Below are positions 26,401 to 35,900 of a DNA stretch of 44,206 nucleotides, piece by piece. The first letter of the stretch is position 1. Each line of letters opens with the position of its first letter. The position numbers and the translations under genes were made by a program. The stretch covers positions 1 to 44,206 of the forward strand of contig CAYOZI010000005.1 of assembly GCA_964408425.1 (NCBI GenBank), in the 5' to 3' direction. This DNA is from UBA10210 sp964408425 (GTDB lineage Archaea; Micrarchaeota; Micrarchaeia; Norongarragalinales; Norongarragalinaceae). The notes under the pieces were generated by a model. It saw only the letters and a program-made list of their open reading frames with translations. It was not told where the DNA came from and did not search any database.

Positions 26401-26686
26401 ATCCCACGCGCACTGTTTTCGGACTCTGCCAGAGGCCCGAAGCGAGTTTGACTTTAATCAAGGAAGAATCAACGGAACGCCCGGCTTGAAAACAGCCTTG
26501 GCGGCCCGAAGTGGAAGTCACGTCGCCCTCATCGTCAAAAAAAACTTCCGGAAAAACAATGGCAGGACGGTCTTTGTTGACCGTAATGCGGTTGGAATAA
26601 TCTTTCGGAATCACGCCCGCCGCGAAAACGCTTGAAAACAACGAGATGAAAGCGATGGAAAAGAACAACGCCGTCGTTTTCTTCAA
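23426..26686 (-). CDS. Large secreted Cys-rich surface protein
   Basis: This 1086-residue protein starts at TTG 26686 behind a strong GGAGGTTGGTG Shine-Dalgarno. The signal peptide covers about residues 1-22 (ends SSVFA-AGV). Beta-rich, Ig-like regions fill residues 30-600. Two Cys-rich repeats then contain 'ARYGSHAADAFACAG' and 'ARYGESAGDAYACAG'. The C-terminus has a PSI/plexin-like 'C-x-x-AESC-x-x-x-x-GCSW' segment and a final 'GGVCCSAQRLG'. No membrane anchor is seen, so it may be held by disulfides or partner proteins. It precedes the lipoprotein gene. An adhesion or cell-envelope role is inferred from composition only. Confidence 0.8.
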   Translation of the reverse strand: MKKTTALFFSIAFISLFSSVFAAGVIPKDYSNRITVNKDRPAIVFPEVFFDDEGDVTSTSGRQGCFQAGRSVDSSLIKVKLASGLWQSPKTVRVGYLTDYSGRVSPGSGAVDQFVLQSEFSAQIFYIGISGPLVCFEQAADSTKMPLSGVLAGTGYGTLGSAVKGTVCYAYNYVSKDEKYDIFVHKDDTVRKISMEGEPGFSKALSFDSCSDEYCVSCPAEFPVVFAEPEFEFVKAVYNVKSLAFDEAAVSLSNPIVFATPVTVKLEKKFGTQTVSDSIEGVSKIDVYTGVDSAGKPLPLPPFNNGVMSYANTNANSKTFTARFYNLAPVQAEEKEDVALSLVWDDAKKTSVFASNDGMEYVKTDFKESSGISLKFSDSKTDLVFSISPFKDAEAWIVPIVYFEPESGLGWNVPKTKVFGLTPEGNILSLEGLPSGSYRVFVRFTGGNANTVVSLVDLHSKPLEKLTLPENCFSPTKAEYDFKVSNGFGTAEFELPASNFGKLIVKENPLSLCVPKSGLGTSSQGVNYLLAGETPLVTKAIEDAESNTLLVEDVGSQLSNPSSLFSEGVKYDLLLDDGEKAFFEIKVLDTNRVAVLLQLPEEEILLDRGEECSASFNNPDASQKCGEAAPFCWGELSCSVFYGFDDPKSRALCEKVKKPDYNPDSDSSLTQAEKDLIKNNREKLKTETGLVCRASAARYGSHAADAFACAGSGFGGSNFLYYEKNGKKIGFCTDSKVATLIDQTLLYDLTGGKYSILTGKEESYERLMSEGKIVIATLACTEEVGEEFEAPKTDSESGGTSRIVRVFKCSEVSAQPAAGETPAGGLPELGGETPSTALPACVSYANPASPSSSQVKCSASQPYCKGAFAGDYRCYSTPARYGESAGDAYACAGKHDDNPGDDKGTDFLATQNGGWCATGEKAKEVGCAAGTPVVFSTPQEFSRDTITRTVSVWDCTSKGQWWNEGAKTGSETVVGETSSQKPGTGAGSKTPKTPPASKCSSHTTAESCFTQAGCSWYLNANGVGGVCKIVPTPTGVKVISDFCKNKYGSSYSCVSRNTCDPSHTTGQPCELNDRTGGVCCSAQRLG

Positions 26687-26738
26687 AGAACACCAACCTC
26701 CGTTGAAGAAATACGTCGGAGGGGGTTAAAAAACGCTT

Positions 26739-27020
26739 TCAAAACTCTATTCTAAAACCTTCAAAAGGCTTGCGCCCGGAACCCGGTTTTTCCACGGTTA
26801 TTTTCTCGACGTTCGGGCCGAAGAAAGAAGAGCTTTTCACGAAAATCTTTTCCTTGAATTCTTCAAAGGTTTTCTCGTTGCACTCGCAGGCTATTTCCAC
26901 TTTATCATCCGCCAGGTTTTTCGCGAAACCCTTCACTCCCATCGACTCGGCTATGCTCTTTACGAGAGAGCGGTAGTTTACTCCCACGACCCTCCCCTCG
27001 ACCAAAAGCCGGTATTGCAT
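26739..27020 (-). CDS. Acylphosphatase-like protein
   Basis: The protein has 93 residues from ATG 27020; a longer frame begins 12 codons upstream. The pattern 'VEGRVVGVNYRSLV ... GVKGFAKNL' corresponds to acylphosphatase G-x-V-Q-G-V-x-[FY]-R ... G-x-x-G-x-x-x-N. It keeps the catalytic Arg (YR) and Asn (KN), but the usual Gln before GV is Val. The family hydrolyses carboxyl-phosphate bonds such as acetyl or acyl phosphates. The C-terminus ends with the family-like 'FRI'. Activity is plausible but the substrate is unknown. Confidence 0.7.
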   Translation of the reverse strand: MQYRLLVEGRVVGVNYRSLVKSIAESMGVKGFAKNLADDKVEIACECNEKTFEEFKEKIFVKSSSFFGPNVEKITVEKPGSGRKPFEGFRIEF

Positions 27021-27079
27021 TTCAAAACCCCGTTTTTCTTGTGGGGTGACGGACACTTTCTTTTAGGAAAAGAAAGTGA

Positions 27080-27148
27080 ATGTCATCAGACGCTATCAAC
27101 CTCATCAACGCTTTCGCTCAGTGGTTGTTCCTTTTCATCACGTTGTAG
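27080..27148 (+). CDS. Possible 22-residue hydrophobic peptide
   Basis: The frame reads MSSDAINLINAF followed by AQWLFLFITL, like a short membrane or amphipathic peptide. Only a weak AAGTGA precedes the ATG. It lies in the 165-base space between the acylphosphatase-like gene and the antiporter stop. The rest of that space shows nothing certain. It may be chance. Confidence 0.25.
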   Translation: MSSDAINLINAFAQWLFLFITL

Positions 27149-27185
27149 AATAAGGGTTTCGAAGGTATATAATTGCTTTAGAAGT

Positions 27186-29249
27186 TCAGCGTTTTTTCGA
27201 TTTCTTGATTTCCCTTTTCGCCTTCAAGATTCTCGGCGCCTGCTTCAGGAAATAGTTTTCCAACGCTTTTTTCGTGGCCTGTTCTTCCCTCGAGAGTTTC
27301 GCAAACTCTTTCTTTTCCGCCTTACGCTCCAAACCGCCGATTTGGAAAAGGATTTTCGCCTCGCGCTTTTTGAACTGCTGCATTTCGATTCTCGCTGTTT
27401 CCGGCTTGCCCGCCTTGAGGGCGGCGCGGATTTCCCTCATCGCCTTTTCCCGTTCTTCAGCCAATTCCGCAAGTTTCCTCGACCTGGCGCCCAACTCCCG
27501 GCTCAACGCCAGCACTTCCCCGCTTGAAACCCCGTTCGTTACCGCCAACGCCTCCAAATCCTCCGCCTGTTCGAACAACAGGTAAATGCTCTTGCTCAAG
27601 TACATTACAGCCAAGAGCGTGAAGACGATCGGAACGAGCAAAACCGAAGGCAGGAAGTAATAGAAAACTACGGAAGCGAACACTCCCGCCATCGTGAGGA
27701 TGAAGGAAGTGATTATCTCGCTTGCTATCAAGCCGGCTTCGTGATGTCTCTTCCAGTACGGAAAATGCGCCCTAGACCAAGACGAAACAGCTGCGTAAGC
27801 GATGTACTTCAAGTCATTAATCGCCTTGTAAACCGGCCAAATGACTAGAGGCAGGATCAACGCGTTTACCGACAGTTCTTTCGGGAGAAACGGTATAAAG
27901 CCCAGGTCTATGTTGAAGGAAGCCAGCACGCTCATGTAAACGATCGCGAAAGCCACGACCAAATTCACTAAAAAGCTTTTGACCGAGGAGGAAAACTCGT
28001 TTTGAAGCGAAGGGTTGTCGTAAACCCTTTCCAAAGAATGCAATTCCTTTGCCGCGGTGGAAATGCTTTTCCTAAACCGTTCCGGATAGATTTTCGAAAG
28101 GAATTCCGAAATCCGTTTCGACCGGTCGTACAACAACGGTGAGATAAGCGTGGAAACGATCGTAAGCAAAAAGGCGATTGAAATGATTTCCCCCGGATTC
28201 CGCACGAACGGGGCCGCGGCTGCGGCAATAATCAAGCTGAACTCGCCGATGGGAATCATCAGCATTCCCAGTTTCGAAGCGGATTGCATGGACAAGCCCA
28301 ACGCCGTTCCGAAAAACCCGTAGGCGATGAACTTCGCAATAACGTAAGAAACCACCAACGCCGCGACCAGAAACAAGGAATTCACGGACGGAAGGGAGAC
28401 GGTCGTGCCGAAACCCACGAAGAAAAAGAGGATGAAGAATTCCCGCATGAAGCCTATTTCTTTCTTGACGCGCTCCCCGAAAGGCGTTTCCGTAAGCGCG
28501 AATCCCGCAAAGTAAGCGCCCAACGCGATCGTTAGCCCCAAGTACGCGCCGAAATACGCGACCATTATCCCTATTCCCAACGCAAAAAGCGTCATTACGC
28601 TCGTCCTTCCGTGCCGTTCGAAAAAGGCGGATGCGAAGCGCGTCACTTTGCTAACCAAGAAAAACATGGCGATCACGAACAAAAGCCCGTTCAACAGCGT
28701 TTCCTTGAACGAAACCGCGGCGGAAAGGCTGAACAAGAACGCCAGCACGAGAATTGCGAAAAAGTCTTCCACCACGAGGATGGACAGTCCCAGTCTCGAT
28801 TCCGGCTCTTTCTCTATCCTTCTTTCGAACATGAACTTGGCGACCATGACCGTGCTCGTGGCAGTAAGCATCGCGCCTATGATCAAAGCCTCGAGAAAGC
28901 CGAATCCGAACAGCAAGGCGATTATGAAGGCGAACAAAAAGGGTATTCCCATTTCAACTAGCGAGAGAACCGCCGCGAGCGCGCCGCTGGCTTTGAACTG
29001 CTTCACGCTTAATTCCAATCCCAGGTAAAACAACAGCAGCAAAAGCCCGATTTCCCCGAACAATTGCGCAATCCCTTGGTTCGGCTGGAGAAAGCCGAAG
29101 AACAACGGCCCCAAAAGCATTCCCGCGAGTATATACCCTATTGAAGTGGGAAGGCGGAAGCGCGAGGTGATGATTCCGAAAAACAGCGCTACGAGTACGA
29201 TAACCCCTATTTCTACTATCGGGATGGACGTTGCTACGGCTTCAACCAT
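27186..29249 (-). CDS. CPA2-family cation/proton antiporter (KefB/NapA-like) with extra C-terminal membrane and coiled-coil region
   Basis: The protein has 687 residues from ATG 29249. A TATA-like GTTTTTATT is centred about 26 bases upstream and no Shine-Dalgarno is present, which fits a leaderless mRNA. The first ~390 residues form the Na+/H+ exchanger fold with about 12 membrane helices ('STSIGYILAGMLLGP'-type start, 'TATSTVMVAKF', 'VVEDFFAILVL' with the transport-site Asp). Instead of the common TrkA-N domain, four or so further hydrophobic segments follow (about 425-600), then a basic coiled coil to the end. A longer frame to 29315 would abut tRNA-Arg and is not preferred. The predicted role is Na+ or K+/H+ exchange. 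Confidence 0.88.
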   Translation of the reverse strand: MVEAVATSIPIVEIGVIVLVALFFGIITSRFRLPTSIGYILAGMLLGPLFFGFLQPNQGIAQLFGEIGLLLLLFYLGLELSVKQFKASGALAAVLSLVEMGIPFLFAFIIALLFGFGFLEALIIGAMLTATSTVMVAKFMFERRIEKEPESRLGLSILVVEDFFAILVLAFLFSLSAAVSFKETLLNGLLFVIAMFFLVSKVTRFASAFFERHGRTSVMTLFALGIGIMVAYFGAYLGLTIALGAYFAGFALTETPFGERVKKEIGFMREFFILFFFVGFGTTVSLPSVNSLFLVAALVVSYVIAKFIAYGFFGTALGLSMQSASKLGMLMIPIGEFSLIIAAAAAPFVRNPGEIISIAFLLTIVSTLISPLLYDRSKRISEFLSKIYPERFRKSISTAAKELHSLERVYDNPSLQNEFSSSVKSFLVNLVVAFAIVYMSVLASFNIDLGFIPFLPKELSVNALILPLVIWPVYKAINDLKYIAYAAVSSWSRAHFPYWKRHHEAGLIASEIITSFILTMAGVFASVVFYYFLPSVLLVPIVFTLLAVMYLSKSIYLLFEQAEDLEALAVTNGVSSGEVLALSRELGARSRKLAELAEEREKAMREIRAALKAGKPETARIEMQQFKKREAKILFQIGGLERKAEKKEFAKLSREEQATKKALENYFLKQAPRILKAKREIKKSKKR

Positions 29250-29316
29250 GAAAGGTGAATTCAAAAAGCAAATAAAAACCCGCGCCACACTAAAGAGTTG
29301 AGCACGAAGTTTCAAA

Positions 29317-29391
29317 GGGCCTGTAGCTCAGCCTGGATAGAGCGTCTGCCTCCTAAGTAGAAGGTCCCGCGTTCGAATCGCGGCAGGCCCG
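29317..29391 (+). tRNA. tRNA-Arg (CCT)
   Basis: Acceptor arms GGGCCTG and CAGGCCC pair, with discriminator G. The anticodon stem TCTGC/GTAGA encloses loop CTCCTAA with anticodon CCT, which reads AGG. The T arm is CCGCG-TTCGAAT-CGCGG. There is no intron and no encoded CCA. It is divergent from the antiporter gene. Confidence 0.94.
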
Positions 29392-29502
29392 CTCGCATTT
29401 TTTGAAAAAGGTTTAAAACTGGGCTAATGCAAAACAATTAATACGATTTGGAAATGGACAGCTGTCGATTTTTTACGCAATTCAACGAAACGGTGGGGAA
29501 CA

Positions 29503-29760
29503 ATGGTAGAGTTGAAGCCGGAACTGCAGAAGATAAGCTCTTACTTGGATTCGTTGCTGCAGGACACGAGCATCCCCCGAAACGTTCGCGCAAGCATAAC
29601 CCGAGCGAAGGAAAGCCTCGAGCAGAACGAGGATTACGCGCAGGCGGTAAGCGGCGCGATTTACGCTCTTGATGAAGTGTCCAACGACATCAACCTCCCG
29701 ATGCACGGGCGCACGATGATATGGAACATCCTGAGCGAACTCGAAGCCCTGAAGAAATAA
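29503..29760 (+). CDS. UPF0147 family protein
   Basis: This 85-residue helical protein has the conserved 'SIPRNVRASITRAKESL', 'AIYALDEVSNDINLPMHGRT' and 'WNILSELEAL' of the archaeal UPF0147 family, whose function is not known. GGTGGGG lies 5 bases before the ATG, and GGTTTAAAAC, a likely TATA box, lies at about 29410. It has its own promoter just after tRNA-Arg and is convergent with the Cys-rich anchored protein. Confidence 0.92.
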   Translation: MVELKPELQKISSYLDSLLQDTSIPRNVRASITRAKESLEQNEDYAQAVSGAIYALDEVSNDINLPMHGRTMIWNILSELEALKK

Positions 29761-29772
29761 GTGGAAAAAAAA

Positions 29773-31201
29773 TCAGCGTTTCTTCTTTTGGTGCGCTGGT
29801 TTCTTGCGTTCCGGCTTGGGCTTGGAGAATGAAGGAAGGCCTTTCAAAGCCTCTTCAACCGTTTCGCGTTTTCCGAAATCCCTTCCCTTGCGCATTGAAA
29901 AAACGTACGCCAAAACCCCTATCACCACTATCAAGCCAATGAAGATCCCCAGGTTGGAAGTCGGAATCAAGGATTCTTTCGAACAAGCGCCTTGGGAACA
30001 TGAAGGGCAGGTCGTTTCGGCGAAAGAGCAGGCGTTGTTCTCGCAGTAATACTCCACCACTCCCGACTGGGAACAGGAATCCTTATAGCTTCCGCCCGCA
30101 TCGGCGCAAGTTCCCGCAACCTCGTAATTCTTCCCGCCGTCAGTGTCCGAGCAAGACACGACAGTAGCTTGCGAAGGAACGCAAGTGTTGCCGCCGGAAG
30201 GGCATGACTGGCCCGAAGGGCAGGAAACCGCGTTTTTAGCCGGCGTTCCGTCCCTGTTGCAGTAATAATTCACCAGTTTTCCGCCTTCGCAAGAGTTTTG
30301 GAAGTAAAACTTGGTTGCATTAGCGTAAGTTCCGGAAACGCTGCCGGTGCTCTCGCTGCATAACGGCTTTACGCCCGTCTTGCACTTTCCGTCCTCGCAG
30401 CCGAACGGGCACGAGAATTGTTCTACACCGCAAGAAACGGTTTTCGGGGAGCAGGTGAATTCCGCCAGGGTTTCGCTTCCAATGCAGTAATCGTCGCCGC
30501 GCGTCAAAACCGACGTGCACGACGAAGCGGCGTAATAATCGGCAAAATCCGGGTCCGAACACGAGGCGGCGCACGTTCCGATGTAGTAAACCAGCCCTCC
30601 TTTCGCGTAAACGAATTTCCCCTCGTCAGTTTTCAGGAAAACGCTTCCTCGTTCCAATTCCTTGTTCAAAGCGCTCAAAGTTTTGGTCAAAACGACGATT
30701 TCCCCGCCCACGCTGTTTTCCACCCCGAAAGCGGCCGGGGTTTTTGAAGAGGAAACCCTCAGCAAATCGGTGGTGAACGTTTGCGCGGCNNNNNNNNNNG
30801 GCGTAAGAAAACTGGGCGTTCCTGTCGAACGAAACGGATAGAGAATCGTTGTTCGCCGAGTATAAGGGTTTTGCTTCCCAAGCGCGGTTGAAGTATACGG
30901 GTTCGTAGTAACTCTTCCAGAAAACCTCGCCCGCACTGGCGATTTTAACCCCGTCGCGCGAAACCTGGTCTGCAGCGGCAACGTAGAAGGATTTCGTCAC
31001 GTTCGAAGGAAACCAGAACGGGTTTTCCTTCTGCGCCCTGACTATCACGACCGGCACTCCGGGGGAAATGTCCTCGTGGAAAATGGTTATCAGCGCGCTT
31101 GACGCGTAGGAAACGTAAAACGCGTCCGCACAGTTTTCCAAAGCGGACGAAAAAGGGATTAAAAGCGAAAAAAGAACTACTGCAACGAGTGAACTACGCA
31201 C
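29773..31201 (-). CDS. Cys-rich membrane-anchored surface protein (frame interrupted only by an assembly gap)
   Basis: The start is GTG 31201 behind GGGTGG. A signal peptide is followed by a ~230-residue globular domain, then three Cys-rich modules ('CSDPDFADYY', 'CSESTGSVSGTY', 'CSDTDGGKNYEVAGTC ... VEYYC'), one membrane helix ('LGIFIGLIVVIGVLAYVFSM') and a Lys/Arg-rich cytoplasmic tail. A 10-N gap (30790-30799) disrupts the frame. The flanks share GGC, and removing 13 bases restores one frame ('FSYAAQTFTTDLL') of 471 residues. The modules match those in the protein at 1-1308. The role is presumably surface binding; the ligand is unknown. Confidence 0.85.
30790..30799. other. Scaffold gap (10 N) that is probably a missed 3-base overlap
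   Basis: The left flank ends in CGCGGC and the right flank begins GGCGTA. Merging the shared GGC gives one frame through the Cys-rich protein gene, which suggests that no bases are missing. Confidence 0.75.
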
Positions 31202-31402
31202 GGCTGGAACCACCCTTCTACCTTTTCTTCCACTCAATCAAGCAACCCGCTTTTAAATAAATTTGGATTGGGAAAAAGCAGAGAAAGGGCAAAAGGAATA
31301 TATTGATTGGAACCAGTGAGAATAAGGCAGCAAGGGAGGGCGGAAAACGAGTGGCGCGCAGTGTACGCCCGCTTCTGTTTCTAAGGGTGGGGTAAGGGAA
31401 AG

Positions 31403-32896
31403 ATGAACGCGAGGGACTACGCGCTTCAAAAAAAGCTTTTGCTTGAAGCGGGGGTTTTGAACAAGATAGGCGGCAGGAACGACGCTTCCGAACTCCTCAG
31501 GAAAATGGAGGAGAAAACCTCCGCCAGAAAGGCGCTCGTCATAACCAATTCCGTTGCCGACGAGGTTCTGGCCGAGGAAAACATACAGAAAACCATGCAT
31601 CAGCCTCTGGAAAAAATTCCCGTCGAAAAGCCTTTCGGCTCGGAAATCGCGAAAGGATTCGTCCCTTCCCTGAAAATCCTTTCCTCCAAGAAATACGAGT
31701 GTTACGGGACGGTCGAGGATTTCGTTTTGCATTTCAACAGCAGGCTGGAAAAAATAGGGAGGATTTTGAAAAACCGCGCTTCGGAAAACGGGATTACGAC
31801 AATCGACAAGGCGAAAGCGGCGTTGGACAAGCGAAGGACACGCGTAATAGGAATCGTGGACAGCAAGGGAATTGCGAAAAGCGGGAACGCGAAATTCGTT
31901 TTGGAAGACGAGACTGGCGTAGTAACGTGCATCGCAACCCAAGGCAAGCCCGTTTTCACCCAAGCCAGCCGGCTTTGGCTTGACGAAGTCGTCGGAGTAG
32001 ACGGGTTTTACTCGAACAACGGGCTTTTCATCGCGGAAAACGTCGTTTGGCCCGACGTTCCAATCCGCCAGAAAAAACTCGCCGACGTGAAAGAAGACGC
32101 GAGCATAGCGTTCATGAGCGACTTGCACGTTGGAAGCCGTTATTTTTTGAAGGACAATTTCGAGAAAGCATTGGCGTTTTTCAACGGGGCCGGAACCGAC
32201 GAGGAAAGGAAAATAGCGGAAAAAATAAGGTATCTCGTAATCGCGGGAGACGTGGTGGACGGGATAGGCGTATATCCGGGTCAGGAAAAGCAACTGGTCA
32301 CTAAAGACGTTTACGAGCAGTACAAGCTGTTGGGGGAATACCTGAAAAGCATTCCCGAGCACATTCAAGTCATTATTTCCCCCGGCAACCACGACGCGGT
32401 GAGGGACGCCGAACCGCAACCGCCGTTGTTGGGAGAGTTCGTCGAGAGTTTCGAAGAGCCTAATTTCCATTTCGTCCCCAACCCGTGCTATCTCGACATC
32501 CACGGAATCAAGATTTTGATCTACCACGGCACTTCCGCAGACGCGCTCATATCCAACTCCGAAGGGCTCGGGGACGCGTTTGAGCATACGGAGAAAATAG
32601 CGGTTGAAATGCTCAGGCGGAGGCATTTGAGCCCGTTGTACGGCGAAAAGCCGATGATCCCCTCCCGCGAAGACGGGATGGTTGTCGACGAGATTCCCGA
32701 CATCTTCCACTTCGGCCACTTGCACCGCAACTGCCTTTACGAGTACAACGGCACGGTCATAATCAATTCCGGAACGTGGCAGAGCATGACGGATTACGAG
32801 GAGAAAATGGGCAGGAAACCCACACCCTGCCTTCTTCCGGTTTACAACATACGCGCGGGAAGCGCGAAAATACTGGATTTCAACGAGAGGGAGTAA
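31403..32896 (+). CDS. polB: DNA polymerase D small subunit (DP1, 3'-5' exonuclease)
   Basis: This 497-residue protein has an N-terminal helical region, an OB-fold (about 130-220, 'RVIGIVDSKGIAK') and a calcineurin-like phosphoesterase domain. The metal ligands lie in 'SDLHVGS', 'VIAGDVVDG', 'ISPGNHDAV', 'YHGTS' and 'FGHLHRN'. All expected catalytic residues are present, so proofreading activity is likely. The gene is followed by the DP2 gene after 9 bases, giving a polymerase operon. GGTGGGG precedes the ATG, and TTTAAATAAA upstream (about 31251) may be part of the promoter region. Confidence 0.96.
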   Translation: MNARDYALQKKLLLEAGVLNKIGGRNDASELLRKMEEKTSARKALVITNSVADEVLAEENIQKTMHQPLEKIPVEKPFGSEIAKGFVPSLKILSSKKYECYGTVEDFVLHFNSRLEKIGRILKNRASENGITTIDKAKAALDKRRTRVIGIVDSKGIAKSGNAKFVLEDETGVVTCIATQGKPVFTQASRLWLDEVVGVDGFYSNNGLFIAENVVWPDVPIRQKKLADVKEDASIAFMSDLHVGSRYFLKDNFEKALAFFNGAGTDEERKIAEKIRYLVIAGDVVDGIGVYPGQEKQLVTKDVYEQYKLLGEYLKSIPEHIQVIISPGNHDAVRDAEPQPPLLGEFVESFEEPNFHFVPNPCYLDIHGIKILIYHGTSADALISNSEGLGDAFEHTEKIAVEMLRRRHLSPLYGEKPMIPSREDGMVVDEIPDIFHFGHLHRNCLYEYNGTVIINSGTWQSMTDYEEKMGRKPTPCLLPVYNIRAGSAKILDFNERE

Positions 32897-32905
32897 TGAA
32901 AAAAA

Positions 32906-35900
32906 ATGGGCGAATTGAAAGCATCGCAGCAAGCAAGGGAATACTTCGACATGCTGGAAGAAGATTTGCAAAAACAGCTTGCGCTCGCGGAAAAAGCCAG
33001 GGCGGTAAAACTAGACCCTTCCACCGTCGTTGAAATCGCGCCCGCCCAAGACGTCGCAGCGCGCGTCGAGGGTCTCGTGGGGCCGAAAGGCGTTGCAGAC
33101 GCGATTCGCATTTTAAGCAAGGAGTCCAACAGGGAAAAAGTTTGCTTTGAAATATCCAAGAAAATCTTGAACAACGAGTTTTCTGCAGGAGAGGGGGAGC
33201 CCGCGGACAAGGAAAAATTGATTGAACAGGCGGTGAGGACCGGGTTGGCTCTTTTCACCGAAGGGGTCGTTTCCGCGCCCATCGAAGGCGTTTCGAAAGT
33301 GAAAATAAAGCAAAACCCGGATTCCAGCGAGTACCTCAGCGTTTATTTTGCAGGGCCAATTCGGGGAGCGGGCGGGACGGGACAGGCGTTTGCATTGCTG
33401 TTAGGCGATTTTTGCAGGAAGTTCTTCGGAATACGCGAATACCGCCCTCTTGACAGCGAACTAGACCGTTACGTGGAGGAAGTTAATCTTTACGCGCGGC
33501 GCACGCGCGCAGGGCAATACGTTCCCACTGAAGAGGAGGTAAAGTGGGTAGTGCGGAATTGCGCGGTCCGCATTGACGGGGAGCCGACCGAAGATTATGA
33601 AGTGAGCGTGCATAGAAATGTTCCATCAATAGAAACAAACCGGGTGCGCAGCGGAGTCTGCCTCGTTATAGGCGAGGGAGTGTGCTTGAAAGCATCTAAA
33701 GTATTGAAAATCGCCAAGAAAAACGGGTTGGACTGGCAGTGGCTCGAAAATTTAATCAAAGTAGCCAAGCAAGAGGCGAAAAAAGTCGAGATAAAGCCCA
33801 ACGAAAAGTTCATGGAAGAAATCGTAGCCGGAAGGCCCGTTTTTTCTTTTCCGATGCGCCGCGGCGGATTCCGGTTGCGTTATGGAAGGACGAGGTTCAT
33901 GGGCATACTCGCTAAAGCCATCCACCCCGCCACGATGGTTATTCTAGATGAGTTTCCGGTTTTCGGCACTCAAGTCAAGACCGAACGCCCGGCCAAAGGA
34001 TGCGTCGTCACTCCATGCGAAAATCTCGACGGGCCCATAGTCCTGCTTCAGGACGACAGCGTCAAGAAAATCAATTCCGTGGAAGAAGCGTGGAAATTCA
34101 AGGATAAAACCAAGGAAATCCTTTTTTTGGGGGATATGCTCGCTTGTTACGGCGATTTCAACAAGAGCAACCACCCGCTTATTCCGTCTCCCTGGTGCGA
34201 AGAATGGATGGTTTTGGAATTGAAGGAAAAGGGAGTCGAAAAAACGGTTGAGGAACTCAAGCAAATTCCTTTCGAAGAGGCGAGGGAGTTAAGCGGGAAA
34301 ACGGGAGTAGCCCTCGCCCCTTCGCACACGCTTTACTGGAACGACTTGACGAGGGAAGAGTTCAAAGACCTCGTGGAATTTTTGAAAACGGGAAGGCTGG
34401 ATTTCGAGTGGTTCGAGCTCAAGAAATTCTCCTTGCCGTTATCCCCGCAAAAACGGCTTTTGGAATTTTTGGGGGTTGAACATTCGGTTGAAGAGGAGAG
34501 AATCGTACTGCAAAAAGAAAACGCCTTGGCTTTGCTTACGCCTCTCGGAATGGTTGAAAACAAGACGCTTTCCGCGAAAAAAATCGAGGACGAGATTGCT
34601 CTTGCAACGCCGGAAAAAACCGTTTTGGAAACAATAAATTCCATTTCTCCTTTCGAAATCAAGGCGAAGGTCGGAGTGTATATAGGAAGCGCCATGGGAC
34701 GGCCGGAAAAAAGCAGGGAGAGGAAAATGAAGCCCATGGTCCACTCGCTCTTCCCAGTCGGCTTTCTCGGAGGGAAGACGAGGAATTTAATGAAAGCCTA
34801 TGCCGAATCTAAAAACTCCAACCCCAACATTTCCGCCGAAGTGGGGTTGAGGAAATGCGAGAATTGCGGCAAGAAAAACTGGGCGATGGAATGCGAGTGC
34901 GGAGGGAAAACCGCCCGTGCGTTCAAATGCATGAAATGCCAGCGGATTATAGATTCCGAAAAATGCGATTGCGGGGGGAAAGGAATTTCCTCTGAATTGC
35001 AGCAGGTCAACCTCGTTTCGGAAATCGAGAAAGCCTCGAAAAAACTGGGGTTCATGCCTCAGGAAGTGAAAGCCGTCCAAGGATTGATTTCCGAGCACAA
35101 GACCCCGGAGATTTTAGAGAAAGGCTTTCTCAGGGCGAAGTACGAAATATCCGTGTTCCGGGACGGGACATCCCGTTTCGATGCAACCGAAATCCCCTGC
35201 ACCCACTTCATCCCAAAGGAAATAGGGTTGAGCGTGGAGGAAGCGAAAAAACTAGGGTATGAAAAGGATTGCTTCGGAAAGCCGCTGGAAAACGATTCCC
35301 AAACCGTCGAGCTGAAGGCGCAAGACGTCATCGTCTCGCATGCCAACCTCGAGTATTTCATGAGGGTCGCGAAGTTCGTCGACGATTTGCTCATATACGC
35401 TTACGGATTGCCTGCGTATTACAACGCTTCCAAGCCCGAGCATATTATAGGAAAACAATGCATTGCCATAGCGCCGCACACTTCCGCAGGAATCGTATGC
35501 AGGATTATTGGAGCGACCATAGTCCAAGCCCTACTGGCGCACCCTTACCTCCACTGCGCCTGCAGGAGAAACGCGGACGGGGACGAACTGGCGTTGATTC
35601 TTCTCATGGACGGGCTTCTCAATTTTTCGAAAGAATTCCTGCCCGGAACAAGGGGGGGAAAGATGGACGCGCCGCTCGTTTTGACCACCATCCTCGACCC
35701 CAAGGAAGTGGATGACGAGGTGCACGCGATGGACAGGAGTTGGGGTTACTCCTTGGAATTTTACCGCGCCACGCTCAACTACGCCAACCCCGGAGACGTG
35801 AAAGTGGAAATAATCGGCGATTCGCTCGGTAAACAAGAGCAATACGAAGGAATCGGTTTTACCCACCGCGCTGCAGCAGTCGACTCCACGATTCCCGTCC

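Noticed and set aside
29250..29315. Longer start for the antiporter gene
   Set aside because: It would begin 2 bases from tRNA-Arg and lose the promoter; the ATG at 29249 has a TATA-like box at leaderless spacing.
31253..32971. 572-codon minus-strand frame opposite the DP1 gene
   Set aside because: DP1 has all metallophosphoesterase motifs on the plus strand; the opposite frame has no recognisable domain.
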